Shown: positions 16,047 through 24,555 of the stretch, piece by piece
Layout of the letters: each line of letters starts with the position of its first letter
Numbering within the stretch: position 1 is the first letter of the stretch
Source of the DNA: Natronorubrum aibiense
GTDB taxonomy: Archaea > Halobacteriota > Halobacteria > Halobacteriales > Natrialbaceae
DNA length: 64,000 bases
NCBI RefSeq assembly: GCF_009392895.1
Contig: NZ_CP045488.1
Coordinates: 806,001-870,000, forward strand
Direction of reading: 5' to 3'
Notes under the pieces: model-generated
The model's input: the letters and a program-made list of their open reading frames with translations, nothing else
What the model was told of the DNA's origin: nothing
Databases searched by the model: none
Made by a program: the position numbers and the translations under genes

Positions 16047-16814
16047 ATGGCAAACGTCGCCCCTGGCTCGTCGGTAAAGTCGGTTGATCGGCTGTTCGAG
16101 ATCATCCGCATTCTGGACGAACTCAACGGCGCACGCGTGACCGAGGTTGCGACCCGACTCGACATGCCAAAGAGCACCGTCCACGACCATCTCTCGACGA
16201 TGTACCAGCACGAGTACGTCGTCAAAGAGGGCAACGAGTACTACCTCAGTCTCCAGTTCCTTCGACTCGGCGAGCACGCTCGGTGGCGAAAGGAGGCGTA
16301 TCGACTCACGTACGAAAAGGTGAGCCGACTGGCCGAACGGACCGGCGAGCGCGCCCAGTTCATCATCGAAGAACACGGGAAGGGGGTCTACATTCACCGC
16401 GAAACGGGCGAGTACGGCGTGAAAACCAACTCGGACATCGGCGAACGCGTTCCCTTACACGCGACTGCCGCGGGGAAGGCGATCCTCAGCGCACTTCCCG
16501 TTCCGTACATGGAGGCGCTGCTCGCAGAACTCGAACTCGAGCGGTTCACCGAGTATACGGTCACGGACGTCGACGAACTGCGGGCGGAACTGCAGATTGC
16601 GCGGGAACAGAATTACGTATTCAACGAGGAGGAGTACACGAAGGGGTTGACCGCTGTCGGCGTGCCGGTACTCGAACAGTCGGGGGCGGTCCTCGGTGCA
16701 ATCAGTCTCTCCGGGCCGACGTATCGGATGCAGGGTGAGTGGTTCACCGATGAAGTGCCGTCGATGCTGCTGGGTACGGTCAACGAACTCGAGCTCGATA
16801 TCACGTTTTCGTAG
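16047..16814 (+). CDS. IclR family transcriptional regulator
   Basis: The 255-residue protein has an N-terminal winged helix-turn-helix (residues about 11-72, including 'VTEVATRLDMPKSTVHDHL'). The IclR effector-binding domain follows, with 'HATAAGKAILSALP' and 'GLTAVGVPVLEQSGAVLGAISLSGP'. IclR proteins are local regulators that bind small metabolites. Its placement between the carbamoylsarcosine-amidase-like gene and the N-carbamoyl hydrolase gene suggests it controls this island, and inverted repeats upstream of its own gene and of the SDR gene are candidate sites. The effector is unknown. Confidence 0.92.
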   Translation: MANVAPGSSVKSVDRLFEIIRILDELNGARVTEVATRLDMPKSTVHDHLSTMYQHEYVVKEGNEYYLSLQFLRLGEHARWRKEAYRLTYEKVSRLAERTGERAQFIIEEHGKGVYIHRETGEYGVKTNSDIGERVPLHATAAGKAILSALPVPYMEALLAELELERFTEYTVTDVDELRAELQIAREQNYVFNEEEYTKGLTAVGVPVLEQSGAVLGAISLSGPTYRMQGEWFTDEVPSMLLGTVNELELDITFS

Positions 16815-16894
16815 CGGCGACGTTTACGTTCGTTAATGAACATGCGTGTTGTTCACACACAAAGGCTTATCTACGATTCCCGAGAGGTAGCTGT

Positions 16895-18133
16895 ATGCCC
16901 ATTGCGTTACAGCGAGAGCGCTTCGTATCGACGATGAAAGAGCAGGCCGAAATTGGTGGGACCGCCGACGGTGGCTTACACAGACTCACGCTCTCCGACG
17001 ACGACAAGGAAATCCGCGACTGGTTCATGGAGCAGATGACTGCGGCCGACCTCTCGGTCCGGGTCGACGAGTTCGGAAACATGTTTGGACGCCGTGCGGG
17101 CACTGATCCCGACGCAAAGCCAGTGTTGGTCGGCTCCCATCTCGATTCCCAGCCCTACGGCGGCATATACGACGGTGCACTCGGTGTGATCGCTGCTCTG
17201 GAGCTGATCCGGACGCTCAACGACAACGAGATCGAGACCGAACACCCGATCGAGATCGTCAACTGGACCAACGAGGAGGGGTCGCGGTTCCAGCCGGCGA
17301 TGCAGGGAAGCGGCGTCTGGGCCGGCGCGCACGACCTCGAGGAAGAGTACGCGAAGACCGACGTCGACGGCACCGTGTTCAAAGACGAACTCGAGCGCAT
17401 CGGCTACAAAGGCGACGAGCCCTGTGAGCCCCCCGAAGAGTACGAGGCGTATCTCGAGCTCCACGTCGAGCAGGGGCCCTACCTCGAGGAAAACGGGAAA
17501 GACGTCGGCGTCGTCACGGGAATCGTCGGCTTCACGTGGGGGGCGATTACGTTCTACGGCGAGGCCGACCACTCCGGTCCGACGCCGATGCATTACCGAC
17601 AGGATGCGCTGGTCGCTGCGGCCGACGTCATCACCCAGATCCGGCGTATTCCGAGCACGCTCGGCGAGCGCACCGTCGGAACCACGGGGTACATCGACGC
17701 CAAGCCGAACTCGATCAACATCATCCCCGAGGAAGTCACGTTCACATGGGGGTTCCGTGATCCCTCCGACGACGTGATCGACGAGGCTCGTCGGCGCGTC
17801 CTCGAGGAAGCTGAGTGGGCCGCCGAGCGGGAGGGCCTCGAGTGGGAGTATGAAGACCGTATGCGTGCCCCGGCAGTCGAGTTCGCCGAGGGGTGTGTCG
17901 ATGCGGTCCAGACGGCTGCGGACGAACTCGGCTACGATAGCATGCAAATTTTCAGCGGCGCGGGACACGACGCGACACATATGCACAGCATCTGCGATAC
18001 GGGAATGGTGTTCGCGGTGAGCGAGAACGGCAAGAGCCACAACGAGTCGGAGTACACCAGCTGGGACGACTGTTATGCAGCGGCATCGACGCTTGCGAAC
18101 GCTGCGGTCGACCTCGCTGGAGGTGCGCAATGA
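16895..18133 (+). CDS. N-carbamoyl-L-amino acid hydrolase/allantoate amidohydrolase-type M20 enzyme
   Basis: The 412-residue dimetal hydrolase of the M20/M28 amidase group (HyuC, AllC, beta-ureidopropionase) has its metal ligands in place. They lie in 'GSHLDSQPYGGIYDGALGV' (His, Asp), 'NWTNEEGSRF' (the two Glu) and 'LELHVEQGPYLEE' (His), with a C-terminal His in 'SGAGHDATHM'. The dimerisation-domain segment 'GEADHSGPTPMHYRQDAL' and 'INIIPEEVTFTW' is typical. It removes the carbamoyl group from N-carbamoyl amino acids, giving ammonia and CO2, so it acts after ring opening. It overlaps the LLM flavoenzyme gene by ATGA, showing co-transcription. Confidence 0.9.
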   Translation: MPIALQRERFVSTMKEQAEIGGTADGGLHRLTLSDDDKEIRDWFMEQMTAADLSVRVDEFGNMFGRRAGTDPDAKPVLVGSHLDSQPYGGIYDGALGVIAALELIRTLNDNEIETEHPIEIVNWTNEEGSRFQPAMQGSGVWAGAHDLEEEYAKTDVDGTVFKDELERIGYKGDEPCEPPEEYEAYLELHVEQGPYLEENGKDVGVVTGIVGFTWGAITFYGEADHSGPTPMHYRQDALVAAADVITQIRRIPSTLGERTVGTTGYIDAKPNSINIIPEEVTFTWGFRDPSDDVIDEARRRVLEEAEWAAEREGLEWEYEDRMRAPAVEFAEGCVDAVQTAADELGYDSMQIFSGAGHDATHMHSICDTGMVFAVSENGKSHNESEYTSWDDCYAAASTLANAAVDLAGGAQ

Positions 18134-19167
18134 GTGACCCCACGTTCGACCGCCTCGGCATCTGGAACTGGGAACGCGAGAACGTCTCCGACGAGATTGA
18201 GGACGCGAAGTACGCCGAGTCCAAGGGATTCGACTCGGTCTGGCAAGGTGAGTCACGACTGGTTCGCGACGCCATGACAATCATGGGGGCCTACACACAG
18301 GTGACCGACTCGGTCAAGTTTGGGCCGGGCGTGACCAACTGCTACACGCGAAACGTCGCCCTGATGGCCCAGACGTTCTCGACGCTCGACGAACTGTCGG
18401 GCGGTCGGGCGATGCTCGGCATCGGCGCGTGGTGGGACCCGCTTGCGAGCAAGGTAGGGATCGACCGCCAGAATCCGCTTCGGTACATGTGGGAGTACTG
18501 TACCGTCCTCAAGAAACTGCTCGACCTCGAGACCGTCACCTACGACGGGCAGTACATTCAGGTCGAGGACATCGAACTCGATCTGGTGCGAGCCAACGCC
18601 GAGCCACGAACGGTCCCGATCTACATCGGGGCGACCGGGCTGACGATGAACAAGATGGCCGGCGAACTCGTCGGCAACGGCACCATCGACGGCGTCTACA
18701 TGAACTACCTGATCCCGCCGTCACACAACGAGCGGGCGATGGAGAAGCTCACCGAGGGCGTCGAGAAACAGGGCGGGACGATCGACGACGTCGACCGGCC
18801 ACAGCTCATCGCGGTCTCGATGGACGAGGACGCAGACGTCGCCATCGACAACGCCCGCGGGCTGGTCACCCAGTACATCGGACAACAGCCCCACATCACG
18901 AAAGCGTCGGGAATCGACCCCGAAGTGGGCGAACAGGTCGGCGAGGAACTCGGCGGCTGGCCCGCCTCGGCCGAGGACATCGAGCGCGCCAGCCGACTGG
19001 TGCCCGACGAGGTCGTCACGAACATCGTCGCTGCTGGCACGCCCGAGGACTGCGTCCAGAAGGTCGCCGACTACTGTACCGCCGGCTGTACCGAACCGTC
19101 GCTGTACTCGCTCGGCCCGAACGTTCGGGACGTAATCGACGTCTTCGCCGAGTTCAAAACAGCGTAG
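18130..19167 (+). CDS. LLM-class (luciferase-like) flavin/F420-dependent oxidoreductase
   Basis: The 345-residue TIM-barrel enzyme of the bacterial luciferase-like family shows 'DSVWQGESRLVRDAMTIMGAY', 'VKFGPGVTNCYTRNVALMAQ' and 'TLDELSGGRAMLGIGAWWDP'. The C-terminal part contains 'IVAAGTPEDCVQKVADYC'. Haloarchaeal members mostly use coenzyme F420, but FMN-dependent monooxygenases such as RutA belong here too. It overlaps the N-carbamoyl hydrolase gene by four bases, so it almost surely acts in the same pathway, possibly on an N-heterocycle before ring opening. The cofactor and reaction cannot be settled from sequence. Confidence 0.87.
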   Translation: MSDPTFDRLGIWNWERENVSDEIEDAKYAESKGFDSVWQGESRLVRDAMTIMGAYTQVTDSVKFGPGVTNCYTRNVALMAQTFSTLDELSGGRAMLGIGAWWDPLASKVGIDRQNPLRYMWEYCTVLKKLLDLETVTYDGQYIQVEDIELDLVRANAEPRTVPIYIGATGLTMNKMAGELVGNGTIDGVYMNYLIPPSHNERAMEKLTEGVEKQGGTIDDVDRPQLIAVSMDEDADVAIDNARGLVTQYIGQQPHITKASGIDPEVGEQVGEELGGWPASAEDIERASRLVPDEVVTNIVAAGTPEDCVQKVADYCTAGCTEPSLYSLGPNVRDVIDVFAEFKTA

Positions 19168-19234
19168 CTCGAGCGATCACGACGGCTCGCTTCGAATCGC
19201 GCACTTAACCCTCTCCCCCGACGAACGAACCGGT

Positions 19235-19750
19235 ATGGACCACAACGACCGACCCGACATCGACGAAACGGACGTCGCGATCCTCAAGCGCGTCGAGCGC
19301 GATGCCGATGTCAACCTCGCGGATCTGGCTGCGGAACTCGAGCTCTCGAAGTCGGCGGTTCACTACCGGCTGACCAAACTCAAAGACGAAGACGTCATCA
19401 CCTCGATCTCGGCGGACGTCGATCCGCTTGCACTCGGCCTCGAGATGGTGGTTATCACGGAAGTGTCGGTCGCCCACGAGAGCGGCTACGCCGACGAAAT
19501 TGGCCACGCACTCGCCGAGATCGACGGCGTGTTTCAGGTCTACTATACGATGGGCGACGTCGATTTCATCGTTCACTCTCGCGTCCAAAACCGCGAGCAG
19601 ATGAACGACCTCATCGACGAGATCGTGACGATCGATGGCGTCAACGAGACCGCTTCGACGTTCGTGATGAAAGAGTTGCAGACGAACCCAAAGACGGTCG
19701 CGAACATGTCCACGGAGATGATCGAGAACGTCGTCGACGGGACGGAGTGA
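19235..19750 (+). CDS. Lrp/AsnC family transcriptional regulator
   Basis: The 171-residue protein has an N-terminal helix-turn-helix ('LADLAAELELSKSAVHYRL', residues about 28-47) and the C-terminal RAM/AsnC effector domain ('GVFQVYYTMGDVDFIVHSR'). Lrp/AsnC proteins sense amino acids or related compounds and often control catabolic genes next door. It stands 67 bp after the LLM gene and may be the regulator of this segment alongside IclR. Confidence 0.93.
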   Translation: MDHNDRPDIDETDVAILKRVERDADVNLADLAAELELSKSAVHYRLTKLKDEDVITSISADVDPLALGLEMVVITEVSVAHESGYADEIGHALAEIDGVFQVYYTMGDVDFIVHSRVQNREQMNDLIDEIVTIDGVNETASTFVMKELQTNPKTVANMSTEMIENVVDGTE

Positions 19751-19768
19751 GGTCGTCGCTGCGCTCGA

Positions 19769-20224
19769 TTACTCGCCGTCGCCGTCGTTAGTGAGGTCGT
19801 ACGTAAACGAGTAACAGTACTTCTCGTAGCCGAGTCTGTCGGTGTAAAACCGGTGTGCGTCGTCGCGCCAGAGCCCCGACTCGAGTTCGACGGCCTCACA
19901 GCCTTCACCCACCGCCCAGTCGTGGACGAATTCGAGCAGTTCCGCCCCGAACCCCTCCGAGCGCCGGGACTCGGTCGTCACGAGATCGTATACGTAGGCA
20001 TGTTTGCCGAGGTAGAAGTTGGTCGCCGTTTTGACGCCAGTGACGGCGACGAGTTCGTCACCGTCGTAGAGACCGAACAGCCGATATCCCTCCTCGTGCA
20101 TCTGTTCGTACTGCTCGGCGAACGACTCCTCGTCCAAGTGGGTCCGCAGTTCGTTGAGGATCGGAAACGCCGCGCGTCGTTCGGCATCGGTCGATAGCTG
20201 CGTGATGGTGGTTGTGGTGCGCAT
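19769..20224 (-). CDS. GNAT family N-acetyltransferase
   Basis: The 151-residue GNAT enzyme has the acetyl-CoA binding core 'VYDLVTTESRRSEGFGAELLEFVHDWA' split across beta 4 and alpha 3 (here R-R-S-E-G-F-G, close to the R/QxxGxG/A consensus). It also has the late motif 'FYTDRLGYEKYCYSF'. The acceptor is unknown. ATG 20224 is chosen over a 41-codon upstream extension lacking coding character. It is convergent with the Lrp gene. Confidence 0.85.
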   Translation of the reverse strand: MRTTTTITQLSTDAERRAAFPILNELRTHLDEESFAEQYEQMHEEGYRLFGLYDGDELVAVTGVKTATNFYLGKHAYVYDLVTTESRRSEGFGAELLEFVHDWAVGEGCEAVELESGLWRDDAHRFYTDRLGYEKYCYSFTYDLTNDGDGE

Positions 20225-20368
20225 CTGTATCTCGCCTCGAGTCCCTGCCGTCTGCTGACTGGCCGCTGGTCGATCGGCGACGACAGATGATCGATAGCAG
20301 CGTGATTGAGACAGCCTATCATAAAAAACGTTTCGTCGAGCCATCAACAGGACGACGGTGGCGCCGTC

Positions 20369-22342
20369 TCAGCGCCACTCGGCCGCTGCTCGCCGCTCGA
20401 GCATCTCGCGGAACTGGGCCGTCGTGCGCTCGAGTAACTCGCCGGACTCCCACTCGAGGATCACGCCGTACCGCCGGACGAGATCCAGCTGATCGAGGTC
20501 GCCCTCGCGGTAGCGTTCGGCGACCGATTCGGGGTCTTCCTCGAGCCAGCCCTCGCGATGCTCGCGGATATGGTCGCGTTTCGCCGCCGTCGCTTCGTGA
20601 TCGATCTCGTACTCACACAGCTCCGGATCGATCGCATCGATCACCACGCCGTAATCACGCTCGGCGCGTTCGATCGAGACGTACTCGTCGATGACGTCCT
20701 CGCGAACCGCGTCGGGGTCGCGCTCGAGCGGATCGCCGAACCCGCCACCGCCGGAGGACGGTCGGGTGAACCGGTCGCCGGTCTCGATCGGCTTGTTCGA
20801 GAACACCGTCCCGAGGTCTTTGGGGTCGTCGTCTGCACGCGTGAGGGTGACGCCGTGAGGGACACCCGGCAGGCCGCCATCCAACCCCCACGTGACCGAG
20901 TACGCCCGGTCGGAACAGTAGGAGATGACGCTGTTTTCACACTCGAGCAAGCGTCCGCCCTTCTCGACGCCACAGCCGCCACGGAACTCCCCGGGGCCAG
21001 CCGAATCTGTGACGATCGAGTGTTGGCTCGTCAACAGCGGCGTGTCGCGCTCTTGGCCCTCGAGCGACTGGACGGCCAGTCCGGCACCGAAAACCGGCGC
21101 GGTCGCGTTCGCGCCGTCTAAGCCGTCGCGACCACCCCAGCCGCCGGCCATCCAGTCGTACCACATGAACTCCGTGCCGTCACGGTCGGGGCGGCGATCC
21201 GTTCCACCCGAGAGCAGATACTCGAGGTTGAAGGCACAGGCCATCGCCCGTTCTGGAAGCACCTCCGACCACATCTCGAAGATGGCGTTCATCACCTTCT
21301 CGTACGCGCCGGCGACCGACCCCGTGACAGGGACAGGCTCCGGTGCGTTAACCACCGTTCCTTCGGGAAGCGTCGCGTCGACGACCCGGTACATTCCCGA
21401 GTTGAGCGGGACGTCCGGGAAGAACATCTTCGTCCCGGCGATCACCGCCGAAAACGACGTGCCGTACGTGGAGTTCAGGAAGTTGCCGATGTATTCGTCC
21501 GACCCCGAGAGGTCGTAGTGAACCTCGTCGTCGTCGATCGTCATCTCGACGTCGATCGTGACGAAACCCTCTTCTTTCGCCGGGTCGCCGTCGATGTAAT
21601 CTTGCGTTCGCCACGTGCCGTTTGGCAGCTCGCGAATCCGTTCGCGCATGATCCGTTCGACGTAGTTTTTCGACTCGTCGAACGCCGTTTTGACGGTGTC
21701 GATCCCGTACTTGTCGACGAGCTCGAGGAGGCGCTCCTCGGCGATTCTGGTCGCTTCGGTCTGGGCACGCAGGTCACCCATGCGGTCCTCCGAGAGGCGC
21801 ATGTTCGTCACTAACAGGTTGGCGACGTCGTCCTGAAACTCGCCGCGGTCCCAGATTTTCAGCGGCGGAATGCGCAGCCCCTCCGCGAAGTGGCTGTTCG
21901 CCTCGATGTTGAACGAGCCCGGCGACGGGCCACCGACGTCGGCCCAGTGACCGTTCGACTGCGTGACAGCGATCAGTTCGTCGTCGTAGAACACCGGCCG
22001 CATGATCCGGACGTCGTTGATGTGCGTCGCCCCAAGATACGGGTCGTTGACGATGTAGACGTCGCCCGGGTTGATGTTCCCCTCGAAGTACTCGAGGGTC
22101 TCCTTGCAGGTGTAGTGGAGCGTGCCGACGTGGACGGCGATGTCCTGTGAGCCCTGCATCACCGTATTTCCTTCTGCGTCGTTCAGGCAGTTACTGAAGT
22201 CGCGATTGTAGATCACGAACGAGTAACACGTTCGCTGGATCTGTTCGGCCATCCGGTCGACGAGGTTCGTAAACGAACTCCGCAGGACTTCGAACGTGAC
22301 TGGATCGAGGTCGATATCCGTGTGTACGTCTGTCTGTGACAT
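20369..22342 (-). CDS. hyuB: HyuB, hydantoinase B/5-oxoprolinase beta-like subunit (copy 1)
   Basis: The 657-residue hydantoinase B family protein shows 'VTFEVLRSSFTNLVDRMAEQ' at the N-terminus, then 'MQGSQDIAVHVGTLHYTC' and 'GDVYIVNDPYLGATHINDV'. Later come 'GHWADVGGPSPGSFN' and the glycine-rich 'RPSSGGGGFGDPLERDP' near the C-terminus. With HyuA it forms an ATP-dependent hydrolase of hydantoins or 5-oxoproline-like lactams, or the related acetone/acetophenone carboxylases. It starts two bases after the HyuA stop and is surely co-translated with it. The substrate is not deducible. Confidence 0.92.
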   Translation of the reverse strand: MSQTDVHTDIDLDPVTFEVLRSSFTNLVDRMAEQIQRTCYSFVIYNRDFSNCLNDAEGNTVMQGSQDIAVHVGTLHYTCKETLEYFEGNINPGDVYIVNDPYLGATHINDVRIMRPVFYDDELIAVTQSNGHWADVGGPSPGSFNIEANSHFAEGLRIPPLKIWDRGEFQDDVANLLVTNMRLSEDRMGDLRAQTEATRIAEERLLELVDKYGIDTVKTAFDESKNYVERIMRERIRELPNGTWRTQDYIDGDPAKEEGFVTIDVEMTIDDDEVHYDLSGSDEYIGNFLNSTYGTSFSAVIAGTKMFFPDVPLNSGMYRVVDATLPEGTVVNAPEPVPVTGSVAGAYEKVMNAIFEMWSEVLPERAMACAFNLEYLLSGGTDRRPDRDGTEFMWYDWMAGGWGGRDGLDGANATAPVFGAGLAVQSLEGQERDTPLLTSQHSIVTDSAGPGEFRGGCGVEKGGRLLECENSVISYCSDRAYSVTWGLDGGLPGVPHGVTLTRADDDPKDLGTVFSNKPIETGDRFTRPSSGGGGFGDPLERDPDAVREDVIDEYVSIERAERDYGVVIDAIDPELCEYEIDHEATAAKRDHIREHREGWLEEDPESVAERYREGDLDQLDLVRRYGVILEWESGELLERTTAQFREMLERRAAAEWR

Positions 22343-22344
22343 GG

Positions 22345-24369
22345 TTAGATTTCGATGATCAGGTTCCCCGTCTGCTCGACTTCCACGCTGGCCTCGGGGG
22401 GAACGACCACGGTGGAGTCCATCTGTTCGACAATCGCGGGGCCGCTGAACGTTGCCCCGGCACCCAGTTGCTCGCGCTGGTAGAGATCCGTCTCGACGAA
22501 TCCGCCTGCATCCTCGAAGTACACCTCTCGAGTGCCGAGGTGGGCGTCGTCGACGCTGCCCGACTCGATTTCGGGGAACGAGGGTTTCTCGACGAGGCCG
22601 CGTCCCGTGACGCGAATCCCGTAGATTTCGACGGTCGCGTCGCGGTCCGAGTAGGCGTAGACGCGCTCGTGTTCCTCGTGGAAGCGCTCGCGGATCTCAT
22701 CAACGCTCTCGATCGGCAGCGAACACGGCACGGCGAGCGACCGCCACTGGCCTGCATAGCGCATCTTCACTTCGTGTTCGAGGCGGATCTGGTCGTCTTC
22801 GATCTCTTCGGCGCGCAGTCGCTCGAGGATCTCCGATTCGACCTCGGCGAGGGTCGCTTCCAGCTCGTCGGCGATCTCTTCGGTCGCGTTGGCGACGAAC
22901 GTCTTCGAGAGGTCGTGTTCGACGTCGACGAGCAGACAGCCCAGCGCGGAGTTAATGCCGGGGTACGGTGGGACGATAACGTTCGGAATGTTCATCTCAC
23001 GGGCGACGTGAGCCGCGTGCATCGGGCCGGCGCCGCCGAAGGCGACGATGGCGAAGTCACGGGGATCGTACCCTTTGCTCGTCGAGACGAGTCTGACGGC
23101 GTTGCACATGTTCGCGATGGCGATCTGCTCGATCGCGGAGGCCGCCTCGGTGACGTCGAGATCGAGCGGGTCGGCGACGTCGCGTTCGATTACGTCTCGA
23201 GACGGACCAGCTGTCGCGTCCATCTCGCCCCCGAGGAACTTGTCGGGGTCGACCCAGCCGAGCAATACGTTCGCGTCGGTGATCGTCGGCTTGTCCCCGC
23301 CGCGCATGTAGCAAGCGGGGCCGGGGTCTGCCCCTTGGCTGCGTGGCCCGACACGGAGCGAGCCACCCTCGTCGATCCAGGCGATCGAGCCGCCGCCTGC
23401 GCCGATCGTCTTGATGTCCGTCGAGGGAAACATGATCGGGTAGCCGTACTCGACGGCCCACTCGTCGGTCATCTCGATGTCGCCGCCGTAAGTGAGCGAG
23501 ACGTCGACGCTAGTGCCACCCATGTCGAAGCCGATCGCGTTGTCGAACCCGCACTGCTCGGCGATGTACTGGCCGGCGATCGCTCCCGCCGTCGGGCCGG
23601 AGTTGGCGATCCGGGCCGCGTAGTAGGCGATCGCTTCGGTGGTCATCATCCCGCCACCGGAGTGCATCGCGAGCACGTCGTTTTCGTAGCCACGGGACTC
23701 GAGCTGGTCGGCGAGATCGGTCAGATATTCCTTGACGACCGGCACCAGCGCCGCGTTGACGATCGTCGTGCTCGTCCGCTCGTGTTCGAACATCTCCGGG
23801 AGGATCTCGTGTGAGCAACAGACGAACGCGTCGGGGTGTTCGTCCTCGACGATCTCTTGAACCCGCCGTTCGTGGTCGCCGTTGACGTAGGCGTTGATCA
23901 GCGAGATCGCGATCGTGTCGATGCCTCGCTTTTTGAACACCTGCACGACCTTCCGAACGTCGTCTTCGTCGAGCGGCGTCACGACATCTCCGGTGTAATC
24001 GATTCGTTCCGTTACCTCGAGTCGATCCCGCCGTTTCACGTAGGGGTCTGCGACGTCGGTGTAGGCGTCCCAGACGTCCTCTTTCGTGGCGTCACGGATC
24101 TCGTGGACGTCTCGGAAGCCCTCCGTCGTGATCAGACCCGTTCGCGGCAGGTCGCGCTCGATCAGGGCGTTGGTCCCGACCGTCGACCCGTGCGAGAAGA
24201 AGTCCAGATCGCTGATCGCCGTCTCCGCTTTCGTCAGTCCGTTGATCACCCCTTCCGCGGAGTTGTCTGGCGTGGACGGTGTTTTCGTGATCTCGATACT
24301 CCCCGTTTTCTCGTCGAAGACGATCAGGTCCGTAAACGTCCCGCCGATATCGATACCGGCTCGAGTCAT
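22345..24369 (-). CDS. hyuA: HyuA, hydantoinase A/5-oxoprolinase alpha-like subunit (copy 1)
   Basis: The 674-residue protein has the actin-like ATPase fold of the hydantoinase A family. It shows phosphate-1 'AGIDIGGTFTDLIVFDEK', 'FFSHGSTVGTNALIERD', phosphate-2 'GFDMGGTSVDVSLTYGG', 'IGAGGGSIAWIDEGG' and 'VAFGGAGPMHAAHVAREM'. It activates the substrate with ATP for ring opening with HyuB. A TATA-like box at 24402-24409 lies about 36 nt before the ATG, implying a very short leader. It is divergent from the amidase gene (about 190 bp). Confidence 0.93.
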   Translation of the reverse strand: MTRAGIDIGGTFTDLIVFDEKTGSIEITKTPSTPDNSAEGVINGLTKAETAISDLDFFSHGSTVGTNALIERDLPRTGLITTEGFRDVHEIRDATKEDVWDAYTDVADPYVKRRDRLEVTERIDYTGDVVTPLDEDDVRKVVQVFKKRGIDTIAISLINAYVNGDHERRVQEIVEDEHPDAFVCCSHEILPEMFEHERTSTTIVNAALVPVVKEYLTDLADQLESRGYENDVLAMHSGGGMMTTEAIAYYAARIANSGPTAGAIAGQYIAEQCGFDNAIGFDMGGTSVDVSLTYGGDIEMTDEWAVEYGYPIMFPSTDIKTIGAGGGSIAWIDEGGSLRVGPRSQGADPGPACYMRGGDKPTITDANVLLGWVDPDKFLGGEMDATAGPSRDVIERDVADPLDLDVTEAASAIEQIAIANMCNAVRLVSTSKGYDPRDFAIVAFGGAGPMHAAHVAREMNIPNVIVPPYPGINSALGCLLVDVEHDLSKTFVANATEEIADELEATLAEVESEILERLRAEEIEDDQIRLEHEVKMRYAGQWRSLAVPCSLPIESVDEIRERFHEEHERVYAYSDRDATVEIYGIRVTGRGLVEKPSFPEIESGSVDDAHLGTREVYFEDAGGFVETDLYQREQLGAGATFSGPAIVEQMDSTVVVPPEASVEVEQTGNLIIEI

Positions 24370-24401
24370 GGTACCATCTCACGCTGTAGAACACGGAAGG
24401 A

Positions 24402-24409
24402 GTATATAA
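24402..24409 (-). promoter_or_regulatory. TATA box for hyuA copy 1
   Basis: On the minus strand the box reads TTATATAC, centred about 36 nt upstream of the HyuA ATG at 24369. This predicts a start site near 24379 and a leader of about ten bases. Confidence 0.5.
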
Positions 24410-24555
24410 CGTTTTACTCGCCGGAATCGCTGTCTCCACGGCTGTCGATACGACTAAGCACATTGAGTGTCATTCGAGCGCATGACCCGACGTGTCAGCG
24501 ACCGCCGACAGTCCGGACAGCGCCGAGAACAAGTGCCCGACGGAGGCATCCAACG

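Noticed and set aside
22336-23814. Long 492-codon open frame on the plus strand
   Set aside because: It is antisense to hyuA copy 1, has no family motif, and arises from the high GC and codon bias of the real gene.
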